Below are positions 27,750-35,646 of a stretch of 44,737 bases of DNA, one piece after another. The DNA is taken from assembly GCA_022865275.1 (NCBI GenBank), contig JALIDQ010000002.1:1-44737 (forward strand), written 5' to 3'. A program made the translations under genes and the position numbers. How positions within the stretch are numbered: the stretch's first letter is position 1; every line of letters begins with the position of its first letter. Origin of the DNA: Candidatus Nanohalarchaeota archaeon QJJ-9. Its GTDB lineage: Archaea; Nanohalarchaeota; Nanosalinia; Nanosalinales; Nanoanaerosalinaceae. The notes beneath the pieces are model-generated. The model was not told the DNA's origin. It did no database searches and worked only from the letters and a program-made list of their open reading frames with translations.

Positions 27750-29033
27750 CTAAGGCTGGAAACGGTTAGGTGTTCTTGGGAACGGAATCGTATCTCTGAT
27801 ATGGTCCATGTCCGTTATCCAACGGATAAGGCGTTCTATGCCTAGTCCGAAGCCGGAGTGGGGGACAGAACCGTACTTCCTCAGGTCAAGGTACCAGGTA
27901 TAATGGTCCAGATCCGCTCCTTCTTCCTTTAAACGGTCTATCAGAACCTGGTTATCCGTCTCTCGTTCAGATCCTCCTATCATCTCTCCGTATCCTTCTG
28001 GAGCGATAACGTCATCACATAGGACCTGCTCCGGCTTTTCTGGGTCGCTCTTCATGTAGAACGACTTCGCCTCGACAGGATACTTTTCAACGGTCAAAGG
28101 CTCTTTCCTGTCCTCTGTAAGGAAGCGTTCCTCAGGTGTTCCGAAGTCGTCTCCCCATTCGATGCCGAAACCTTCTTCCTGAAGCTTTTCGACCGCTTCA
28201 GTGTAAGTCATTCTATCAAAGGGAGCGCTTACTGAAGCTATTACTTCAGGGTCTCTTCCCAGAGCCTCAAGCTCCTCCGACCTTTCCTCCACTACTTTCT
28301 GGCAGATATGTTCGATAAGCTTTTCCTGTATCTCCATGTTCTCTTCGTGGTCGACCCATGCTGCTTCAGGCTCGAGGTGCCAGTACTCTGTAACATGCCT
28401 CTTAGTCTTCGACTTCTCCGCTCTAAAGCTCGGAGCGAAGGCAAAGACTTTCTCCAGCGAAAAGGTTAACGCCTCAGCGTACATCTGCCCTGACTGGGAA
28501 AGGTAGGCGTCTTCTCCAAAGTAGTCTAGGTTGAACAGTGTTGAGCCTCCTTCACACGCTGATGCGGTAATCAGTGGGGGCTGAACCTCTATCCAACCTC
28601 TTTCCTTGAAGAAGTTCCTTGCCGCGTCTATTATAGTTTCCCGCACTTTCATCATGTTCCTCATCTTCCCGCTTCTAATCCATAGGTGGCGTTTGTCCAG
28701 TAGGAATGAGGTTGATTTGTCGTCTGTTATCGGGAACCTTTCTGCGTTATGTATAACATTTATATTCGAGGCATGGACTTCGTAGCCGGTTGGAGCTCTT
28801 TCGTCCTCGTGGATAGTGCCTTCTATCTCTACTGAGGACTCTATACGTATGTCCGCGGCTTTTTCGAACGTTTCTTCTTCTACCTCATCTTCCTTGAAGA
28901 CGCATTGTATCGTACCTGTCTTGTCCCTAAGCCTTACAAACGCGACCTTATTGCTTGAGCGCTCCCTGTAAACCCATCCTCTGAGTTTCACTTCTGCGCC
29001 TTCTCCTTTTTCCTCTGCCTCTTCTATATACAT
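27750..29033 (-). CDS. asnS: Asparaginyl-tRNA synthetase
   Basis: Class II motifs: SFRAEKSKTKRHVTEYWHLEPEAAW and GSVPHSGFGLGIERLIRWITDMDHIRDTIPFPR. Confidence 0.93.
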   Translation of the reverse strand: MYIEEAEEKGEGAEVKLRGWVYRERSSNKVAFVRLRDKTGTIQCVFKEDEVEEETFEKAADIRIESSVEIEGTIHEDERAPTGYEVHASNINVIHNAERFPITDDKSTSFLLDKRHLWIRSGKMRNMMKVRETIIDAARNFFKERGWIEVQPPLITASACEGGSTLFNLDYFGEDAYLSQSGQMYAEALTFSLEKVFAFAPSFRAEKSKTKRHVTEYWHLEPEAAWVDHEENMEIQEKLIEHICQKVVEERSEELEALGRDPEVIASVSAPFDRMTYTEAVEKLQEEGFGIEWGDDFGTPEERFLTEDRKEPLTVEKYPVEAKSFYMKSDPEKPEQVLCDDVIAPEGYGEMIGGSERETDNQVLIDRLKEEGADLDHYTWYLDLRKYGSVPHSGFGLGIERLIRWITDMDHIRDTIPFPRTPNRFQP

Positions 29034-29260
29034 TGTACCTTATCCTTTCACACGAATCTTTTTAAAATCAACTGCTGTTGTAGGGAGTATGTGAATCTTA
29101 AGCTGTGATTATTGACTTTTTGTCAACTTTTATGCTATTTACTAACGTATATGTTAGAAATACTCCTATACTCTGGAAAAACTGCATCAGGTTTTCTAGC
29201 CCTGATTTTCTTCTTAAATATTTATGTGTACGTGACTAATTTAGTTCTAGGTGCATTACT

Positions 29261-31258
29261 GTGAAAAAGACAGCTGCTGTCGCGATACTTACTGCTTTAA
29301 TGTTGGTAACTCCAGCCGTTGCTGAAACTTCAAACAGTACTGGTTTTCAGATAGTGACTGTAGAGGGAGAAGATGCTTCTAAGGTCAATGAGATAAAGAT
29401 AGGATACCGCGACGGTATAGAGGTAGGTCTGGAAAACGCTGATTATGAGAACGCGAAGTTTGTAGCCTACCTTGACGGTCAGGAGATGTTTATGGGCGAC
29501 GATGAAGAGATCTCCATAAGACCGGATTATAAGCTCAGCACTGGAAAACAGGAGCTGAGAATTGAAAGACAGTCAAGGAGAGAGGAGGACGTTTCCAGGA
29601 CAACGATGATTGACATCAGGGAGATCGACAGAGAGAGGGATGACGAAACCAACGTTGATTCTGAGGATATGGAAACCGTTAACGGCTCTGATAGTGAGGA
29701 TTTCGCGATCGCAACTGTCAAAGGACAGGACGCGGACCAGGTGAATGGCCTTGACGTGGAGGTCGGCGAAAATGTAGATATCGGTCTTGAAGGAGCTGAA
29801 TTCGAGGAAGACAAGCTCAGAGCTTTTATTGACGGGACAGAGATGCATGTCGAAGAAGGAGGAGTTACCATGGTTCGTGACATTAAAAACGTTGGAAAAG
29901 GACAGCACGAGCTTAAGCTTCAATACTACTACGAGGGAGAAGGCACGTTAAACGCTTCTACACAGATAGATATCAAGGATATTGAGGAAGATAGGGATTT
30001 AAGTAGGTCGGAACCCGGCGATTTCAAAATCGAGAGCATTGCAGGACAGGAAGCAGACCGGGTTAACGATCTAGAGCTTTCTGAAGGCGATAGGATTGAT
30101 TTTGAGCTTGATGGTATAGACAGAGGGAAGTACAGGTTCGAAGCGTTCATAGACGGTATAGAGCTCCCAGCACCCGAGGACGGAATAGTTTTGACCTCGA
30201 AAGTGGGAGATCTTGAAGAAGGCAGTTATACGTTAAGGATTGCCAGCATATTTGACGATGAAGAAGCGACTGACGCGGAGACAGAGGTAGAGGTGACAGA
30301 CGTAGAAACACGCGAAGAAAAAAGGATGCCGGACGAGTTAGATACTGAACTGTACGACCCGGACTTTAATCCTGACGTGGAGGGTCAGAAAGTGGAGAGA
30401 AACGATGGGAGTATTGTAATAACTGCTACAGAGGAATCGCTAAGTAGCGATGACAAAGTTGTTGTAGGTGACAGTATAGAGGATTTAACCGAAGTAAAAC
30501 TTCGTTACAAGAGAGGAGCCGGCGGTTTAGGTGGCGGTGTAAAGCTAAAGATTGAGAAGGAAGATCCTTCATCTGTCGAGAACGAGGATATGGAAGTATA
30601 TTCAGTCCTCGAGCTCTCAGGCCAAAACCTTGAGTTAATAGGTCCGGTTTTGAAGTTTGCTGTGGAGAACGAATGGGCTGACCAGTACGGCTTCGACGAA
30701 GCTGCCCGTGAAAGAGGTGGAAGCCGGGGTTCAAAGGCTGAAATCGCGTTTTACGATGTTGAAGAGGACTGGCAACGTATGGGAGCCTATATTAGAGATA
30801 CGACAAGCACCCACAGTATCTACCATCTACAACCCTTCAGGCTGGACGAGGATATGAGTCTTGAGAGCAAGACTAACACTATAGCTATCGGCGGGAACCC
30901 TGAAGGTGGTCTAGTCTACGCTGTAAGCCCTCAGGGTCAGTGTGAGAGCTTTAAATCAGAGGAAGAGATTCCTAGTGGATACGAAGTTATAGAAAAATCC
31001 TGTATCGAGCGTGAAGAGCTTTCAAGGGAGAAAGAACAGCTTAGAGGCAGGATAAATGACTTGATGGAGGATATAAAAGGAAATGAGGACAGGGGAAGTG
31101 AAGAACATGTTGAAAGGCTGCAGAATGCTACAGACGAGCTTGAGAAAGGGAATATCGACAGGGCGGAGCAGATCTATGAAGAGGTGCAGAAAGAGACTGC
31201 AAAAAGCTTCCTAAGAGGGTTCATAATCAAGGTAGTTCAGGATATCCTACCGTTTTAG
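29261..31258 (+). CDS. Secreted surface protein with three N-terminal repeats, a PGF-pre-PGF-like domain and a C-terminal helical region
   Basis: GTG start, signal peptide MKKTAAVAILTALMLVTPAVAE; repeats begin FQIVTVEGEDASKVN, FAIATVKGQDADQVN, FKIESIAGQEADRVN; LKFAVENEWADQYGFDEA..AEIAFYDVEEDWQRMGA resembles the PGF-pre-PGF domain. Confidence 0.8.
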   Translation: MKKTAAVAILTALMLVTPAVAETSNSTGFQIVTVEGEDASKVNEIKIGYRDGIEVGLENADYENAKFVAYLDGQEMFMGDDEEISIRPDYKLSTGKQELRIERQSRREEDVSRTTMIDIREIDRERDDETNVDSEDMETVNGSDSEDFAIATVKGQDADQVNGLDVEVGENVDIGLEGAEFEEDKLRAFIDGTEMHVEEGGVTMVRDIKNVGKGQHELKLQYYYEGEGTLNASTQIDIKDIEEDRDLSRSEPGDFKIESIAGQEADRVNDLELSEGDRIDFELDGIDRGKYRFEAFIDGIELPAPEDGIVLTSKVGDLEEGSYTLRIASIFDDEEATDAETEVEVTDVETREEKRMPDELDTELYDPDFNPDVEGQKVERNDGSIVITATEESLSSDDKVVVGDSIEDLTEVKLRYKRGAGGLGGGVKLKIEKEDPSSVENEDMEVYSVLELSGQNLELIGPVLKFAVENEWADQYGFDEAARERGGSRGSKAEIAFYDVEEDWQRMGAYIRDTTSTHSIYHLQPFRLDEDMSLESKTNTIAIGGNPEGGLVYAVSPQGQCESFKSEEEIPSGYEVIEKSCIEREELSREKEQLRGRINDLMEDIKGNEDRGSEEHVERLQNATDELEKGNIDRAEQIYEEVQKETAKSFLRGFIIKVVQDILPF

Positions 31259-31292
31259 GGAAATTAGCTGGATCCAATTCTGCGCTAGTAAT

Positions 31293-31453
31293 TGCGCTGG
31301 CCGGGATTTGAACCCGGGTCGCCGGCTATTTTCTCTCATGCCCCTCGGAGCGGAAGTGATATTCAGAGCGGTTCACTTTGAACCGGTCATTGCGTCCTCA
31401 GAGCGTAACCTGAGTCGGGAAGCCGGAGTCTTACCGAGCTGGACCACCAGCGC
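31293..31453 (-). tRNA. tRNA-Gly(CCC), intron-containing (predicted intron 31328-31415)
   Basis: Hand-folded: acceptor GCGCTGG/CCAGCGC, discriminator A, D stem GTC/GAC, anticodon stem CCGGC/GCCGG, spliced loop TTCCCGA, T arm CCGGGTTCAAATCCCGG. Confidence 0.8.
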
Positions 31454-31574
31454 TTAGAGAGACTTTCTTGACCAGATTTTTATCTTCTTCGATTGTAAGG
31501 TTCTTCCTTTAGAAATAGATAAAAACAAGAATAATAAGAAGAAAAAATCTTCAAACGCTTCAGATGCAGAGGGA

Positions 31575-31775
31575 TCAAAGAACCTCTACGTTTGCTGCCT
31601 TAGGGCCATCTTCCGACTCTTCTGTCTCGAACTCGACGTCATCTCCTTCCTGGATTTCCTCACCGTCCACGTCACTGATATGGAAGAAGAGATCGTCTTC
31701 GTCCTCGTCAGCGTCTTCGGGCTGAATAAAGCCGTACTTCTTGACGTCGTGGAAGAAAGCTACTTCACCTTTCAA
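31575..31775 (-). CDS. Cold-shock domain protein
   Basis: GEVAFFHDVKKYGFIQPEDADEDEDDLFFHISDVDGEEIQEGDDVEFETEE has RNP1/RNP2-like motifs. TTG at 31775 chosen because GGAGGT lies 9 nt upstream; the track starts at 31802. Confidence 0.88.
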   Translation of the reverse strand: MKGEVAFFHDVKKYGFIQPEDADEDEDDLFFHISDVDGEEIQEGDDVEFETEESEDGPKAANVEVL

Positions 31776-31862
31776 AACTTTCACACCTCCTTTAGATACC
31801 AAACAATGCGGGGGCCAGCTTTTAAAATTGTGGCCCTTCCCCTTCCCGAATAAAGTTCTCCA

Positions 31863-31933
31863 TGGCAGGGCTGGGATTTGAACCCAGGTCCACGGCGCCC
31901 GAGGCCGCGATGATACCGCTACACCACCCCGCC
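31863..31933 (-). tRNA. tRNA-Pro(CGG)
   Basis: Acceptor GGCGGGG/CCCTGCC, discriminator A, anticodon arm GCGGC-CTCGGGC-GCCGT, T arm CTGGGTTCAAATCCCAG; no intron. Confidence 0.88.
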
Positions 31934-31994
31934 AAATATTGCTTTCAAAAAGGCTCTAGAGAAGAATGGGTTATCCGGAGATTAAAAACCTGTT

Positions 31995-33452
31995 CTAGAG
32001 AACCGCAGGAACAATCGAAAAAGCAAGTATTCCAACGAATACAAAGAGTGTAAACGCAGACACTACTCTTGAAAGACCGCCTTCCCATTCAGGCTTGTAA
32101 TGTTCGACGAGAGTTGAAAACATCCAGCCTCCGTCGAGAGGCTTTAGAGGAAGCATGTTGAAGACTCCCACTCCTAGATGGATCATTGTAAGGAACAGAA
32201 ACAGCTTCATGAGGACAAGTACAGGCGTTTCCAGCCAGGCAAGTCCCGCCTTTACTTCCCGTTCAGGCAGTACAGCGATACCTAGGTAAGGTTCTTCCTT
32301 ATTTTCTATCTTCCCACCCAGCTTTTCTATCCTCTCATCCGCTTTATCGTCCAGAGAGTCGTAGTCCTCTTTTATCCACTTCCATCTCAGAAGTTGCGTC
32401 TCCTTGTCTTCAGGAACGATGAAATTATTATGCTCTTCGTAGGTCTCTATACTGCCCGGAAACCTCGATTCCAGCGGAACCAGAACATAATCCACCGGGG
32501 CGGGCGAGTAAGACTTGTTTTTCTCAGGCTTTACTCCTATTTTAACAGTTTTGTTGAAACTTGTGCCGTTATAATTCCCTCTTACCTCTATAGAATCGTT
32601 GATTGTAAGATTCGAAGCTTCTTCAAAGTCTTTTAGGTCTTTTATCTCCTCGCCGTTCATATAGGTGACTACCATACCTTTCTTTAGGCCAGCCTCCTCC
32701 GCAGCTGTACCATTGACCACCTGAGCTACCTCAACTCCTTCGTGGTTGTACAAGCCTTTTACCTCTCTTCCGCCATGTGTTCCAGTAGTAGCTCCGAATA
32801 TTACAAGGAAGACTATAAAAGCTACTGTAATATTTGAAAAACTACCTGCAGCAAGCACTCTTAGCTTTGAAATCCAGTTACCATTGCTCCAAGGAGGTCC
32901 TTCGCTTGTTTTTTCCTCCTCGCTTCCAGGCATCATGTCCTCTCCTTCAGGCTCTACAAAAGCTCCTGGGATTATCCCTAGTATGAACCAGCCTACTGAT
33001 TTGATATTGAATCCCTCGTTCCTTCCTACCACACCGTGCATAAGCTCGTGTACCGCTGCTACAGAACCTATCGCAACTATCCAATACCAGAACGGAATGA
33101 GCATAACTCCCGGCCTAAGGCTTAACTGCGTGGAAGGAGTCGGTAAAACTAGCCTTACCCCAGCAACCGCCTCCGGAACCATAATAACCTTCAGGAAGTT
33201 CTTTGTAAGGAAGTATAGAGCTACCGCCATCACTCCAAACGCTACAAGGACTCCTAAGCTAGACCATACCTTCCATAGTCTTGGAAAACGTTTTGCCACT
33301 CTGTCCAGTAATTCTATTCCTTTATCCGTCCTCCTTACAAAAAGTATCGACTTTCTCTCGATTTTATCCTGATCGCGCCAGAGAAAATATGCGACTGCTA
33401 GAACGAATAAAACTATCGCGGTATTGTTAAGAGTCAGGAGACCTTCTAGCAT
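31995..33452 (-). CDS. Site-2-protease-like M50 intramembrane metalloprotease with PDZ domain
   Basis: HExxH in AAVHELMHGVVGRNEG; PDZ-like VAQVVNGTAAEEAGLKKGMVVTYMNGEEIKDLKDFEEA; NMLPLKPLDGGWMF. Confidence 0.92.
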   Translation of the reverse strand: MLEGLLTLNNTAIVLFVLAVAYFLWRDQDKIERKSILFVRRTDKGIELLDRVAKRFPRLWKVWSSLGVLVAFGVMAVALYFLTKNFLKVIMVPEAVAGVRLVLPTPSTQLSLRPGVMLIPFWYWIVAIGSVAAVHELMHGVVGRNEGFNIKSVGWFILGIIPGAFVEPEGEDMMPGSEEEKTSEGPPWSNGNWISKLRVLAAGSFSNITVAFIVFLVIFGATTGTHGGREVKGLYNHEGVEVAQVVNGTAAEEAGLKKGMVVTYMNGEEIKDLKDFEEASNLTINDSIEVRGNYNGTSFNKTVKIGVKPEKNKSYSPAPVDYVLVPLESRFPGSIETYEEHNNFIVPEDKETQLLRWKWIKEDYDSLDDKADERIEKLGGKIENKEEPYLGIAVLPEREVKAGLAWLETPVLVLMKLFLFLTMIHLGVGVFNMLPLKPLDGGWMFSTLVEHYKPEWEGGLSRVVSAFTLFVFVGILAFSIVPAVL

Positions 33453-33569
33453 AGAAACAACCTTCTCAGAGAACAGTTAAAAAAGTGGAGTATCCTGTAG
33501 AAAATTTCCTAGACAGTTCCAGATTTTTAACATTCCAAGACAAAATTTAAACCAGAGCCGGGACCTAAA

Positions 33570-34190
33570 ATGGAGAGGAAGTATTACGCAATAAAGCTCA
33601 GCATAGCTATGATCTTTGTCTATCTCCTACAGTTCCTTTTACCCTCACTAACCCAGCACCTAGCTTTTCAGGCTTCATCGTTCCTAACAAGACCCTGGAC
33701 CTTTGTTTCAAGTATCTTTGCGCATTCTCAGACCGATTTGATGCATCTTTTGAACAACCTGTTCTTCCTCGCTCTGTTTGGAAGTATATTAGAGGGAGAA
33801 GTAGGTTCCAGGCGTTTTCTTGGAGCCTTTCTTTTAACCGGCTTGTTTGCAAACCTTTCTGCGTTCTTCTTTTATCCTGAATCACTTGTACTTGGAGCAT
33901 CAGGAGCTATCTCCGGTATAGTTGCGGCACTCGCAATCTACAAGCCCCGTCAGATAGGGCTTTTCTGGGGTGTTCCTGTTCCTATGTGGGTTGCATTTCT
34001 GGGATGGATTGTAACAAACCTTGTAGGATTTGGTGCAGAGTCTTCTATAGCTTTTGAAGCCCATCTTTTTGGCCTATTCGCAGGCTCAATCTATGGGGCC
34101 TATCTAAGAAATAAAAGAGAGAGAAAAAAGAAAAGCAAGGAATCGGTAGATGAGGAGGAGATAGAGAAATGGGAGGAAAGGTTTATGTAA
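33570..34190 (+). CDS. Rhomboid-family intramembrane serine protease
   Basis: SIFAHSQTDLMHLLNNLFFLALFGSILEG, catalytic-type GASGAISG and AHLFGLFAG. Confidence 0.92.
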   Translation: MERKYYAIKLSIAMIFVYLLQFLLPSLTQHLAFQASSFLTRPWTFVSSIFAHSQTDLMHLLNNLFFLALFGSILEGEVGSRRFLGAFLLTGLFANLSAFFFYPESLVLGASGAISGIVAALAIYKPRQIGLFWGVPVPMWVAFLGWIVTNLVGFGAESSIAFEAHLFGLFAGSIYGAYLRNKRERKKKSKESVDEEEIEKWEERFM

Positions 34191-34191
34191 C

Positions 34192-34299
34192 CTACCAACG
34201 CGGATCTAAGAGAATCATAAACTCCTTTAGCTTCTTCTTAAGCTTCTTCTCCTCTCTTTTAACCACTTTCATCTGCTCGTAGCTTAGTGCTCTTCCCAT
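34192..34299 (-). CDS. Possible 35-aa basic microprotein
   Basis: Own translation MGRALSYEQMKVVKREEKKLKKKLKEFMILLDPRW*; ATG a few nt after the stop of the upstream co-directional ORF, with GGAG/AGGA nearby. Confidence 0.45.
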   Translation of the reverse strand: MGRALSYEQMKVVKREEKKLKKKLKEFMILLDPRW

Positions 34300-34304
34300 C
34301 CTGC

Positions 34305-34589
34305 TCACTCCAGCCAATCGTTCTCTTCCTGACTTTCCTCTCTCTGCTTGAAATGCTGGCTTTTATCGTCCTGTTTATCCATGTTACCACCTTTCTTTTG
34401 CTTTTCTCCCATTTTACGACCTATTTTGTCTAAATATTCCTCTATATCCACGCCTTCATCCTTGAGAGCGTTTGCATGGTTTTCGATGAGAGAATCAACA
34501 ATCTGGAGCATTTTAGAGAGCTCTTTCTTCTCCTTTACAAGCGTTTCAAGAGCTCCTTTGTGGTATCCGACTTTTTCCTGTTCGGGCAT
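34305..34589 (-). CDS. Hypothetical charged helical protein
   Basis: 94 aa, N-terminal coiled-coil-like HKGALETLVKEKKELSKMLQIVDSLIENHANALKDEGVDIEEYLDKIGRKMGEK. Confidence 0.65.
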   Translation of the reverse strand: MPEQEKVGYHKGALETLVKEKKELSKMLQIVDSLIENHANALKDEGVDIEEYLDKIGRKMGEKQKKGGNMDKQDDKSQHFKQREESQEENDWLE

Positions 34590-34727
34590 GGTATCAGGAA
34601 ACAGGTAGGGAACAACTATTTAATAAATGTTCACAGACCAGCTTTTTCCTTCTGTTGCTGAAACTATAGAACTCGAATCTGGCTAGTTCTGAAACCGGTA
34701 AAACAATAAAAATAGAATAGGGGGCTT

Positions 34728-35003
34728 CTAACCCCAGAGCTTCTTACCTCTCTCGCTCTTAACTCCATTAACGTAGCTGATCATTCCGGAGAAAAATCCA
34801 ACATATCCTACTGCGATTAGAGCCCAGTTAAGGTTGCCTGTAGGTATCAACTGAGCTATACCGGTAGTAATCACTAGACTAATTACCATAGAGATGATAC
34901 CAGAGATCACAGATTCTTTGAAAGGTTTTAGAAAGTATGCTAGCCCTGAGCCAGCTAAAATAGCGATAGCCCAGTTCATTCCTAACATAGCAAGCTGATT
35001 CAT
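34728..35003 (-). CDS. Small multi-TM membrane protein, unknown
   Basis: 91 aa, about three hydrophobic segments. Confidence 0.65.
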   Translation of the reverse strand: MNQLAMLGMNWAIAILAGSGLAYFLKPFKESVISGIISMVISLVITTGIAQLIPTGNLNWALIAVGYVGFFSGMISYVNGVKSERGKKLWG

Positions 35004-35041
35004 TTGTTTACACCTAATAGAACTATTATCAGACTGATTTT

Positions 35042-35590
35042 TTATAGATTTGCTCTGTACTTAGCCCAGGCGGAAAGAGTTAACGCGTCAGAGACCTCGT
35101 CTGCAAGAACTTCTTCAATACTTTCCTCATCAACCTTCCGCAGTTCATCGGTATCCTGCTCCGCAAAACCTTCCGCTAATAGGATGTAAGCTTTTGAATC
35201 TATAAGACTGTTGAACGGATAAATCTCCCCGATTAACTCTACACTCTGAGGCTGTATCCCTAGCTCTTCATCAACCTTCATCTCCGCCGCATCTTCCGGA
35301 TCCTCTTCCTCACTTATTCCCCCGTTTATGAACTCTAAGGATTTTTTGTTCGTAGCGTATCGTACATCCTCGGTCATATAGAAGTTTCCAGAATCATCTT
35401 TTGCAATCACTACAAGAGAACTATCCATCTTGATAAGGTTTCTAGTAGTCTCTGTTCCGCTAGGAGTGACTACCTTGTTCTCCTGCAGTTCCATCAAAAG
35501 ATTCGCGTAGACAGTATTTCTCTCCTTAGTCTCCCATTTTTCCTCTGGCATAAAGAAAGGTTTGGGTTCCTGACTTAAATCGTTATCCAA
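35042..35590 (-). CDS. Nudix-fold-like protein with degenerate Nudix box
   Basis: GGISEEEDPEDAAEMKVDEELGI aligns with the Nudix box, but the RE pair reads MK. Confidence 0.7.
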   Translation of the reverse strand: MDNDLSQEPKPFFMPEEKWETKERNTVYANLLMELQENKVVTPSGTETTRNLIKMDSSLVVIAKDDSGNFYMTEDVRYATNKKSLEFINGGISEEEDPEDAAEMKVDEELGIQPQSVELIGEIYPFNSLIDSKAYILLAEGFAEQDTDELRKVDEESIEEVLADEVSDALTLSAWAKYRANL

Positions 35591-35646
35591 TATCCGAGCG
35601 CTCGGAGTTATCTATCATTTTAAAAATAGGCGCATAGTTTTTCCTT

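Noticed and set aside
29527-29923. Minus-strand ORFs of 116-118 aa antisense to the 665-aa secreted protein
   Set aside because: Ser-rich mirror of an acidic repeat gene; the plus-strand reading has a signal peptide and internal repeats.
32746-33372. 208-aa plus-strand ORF antisense to the site-2 protease
   Set aside because: Shadow ORF; HExxH and PDZ are on the other strand.
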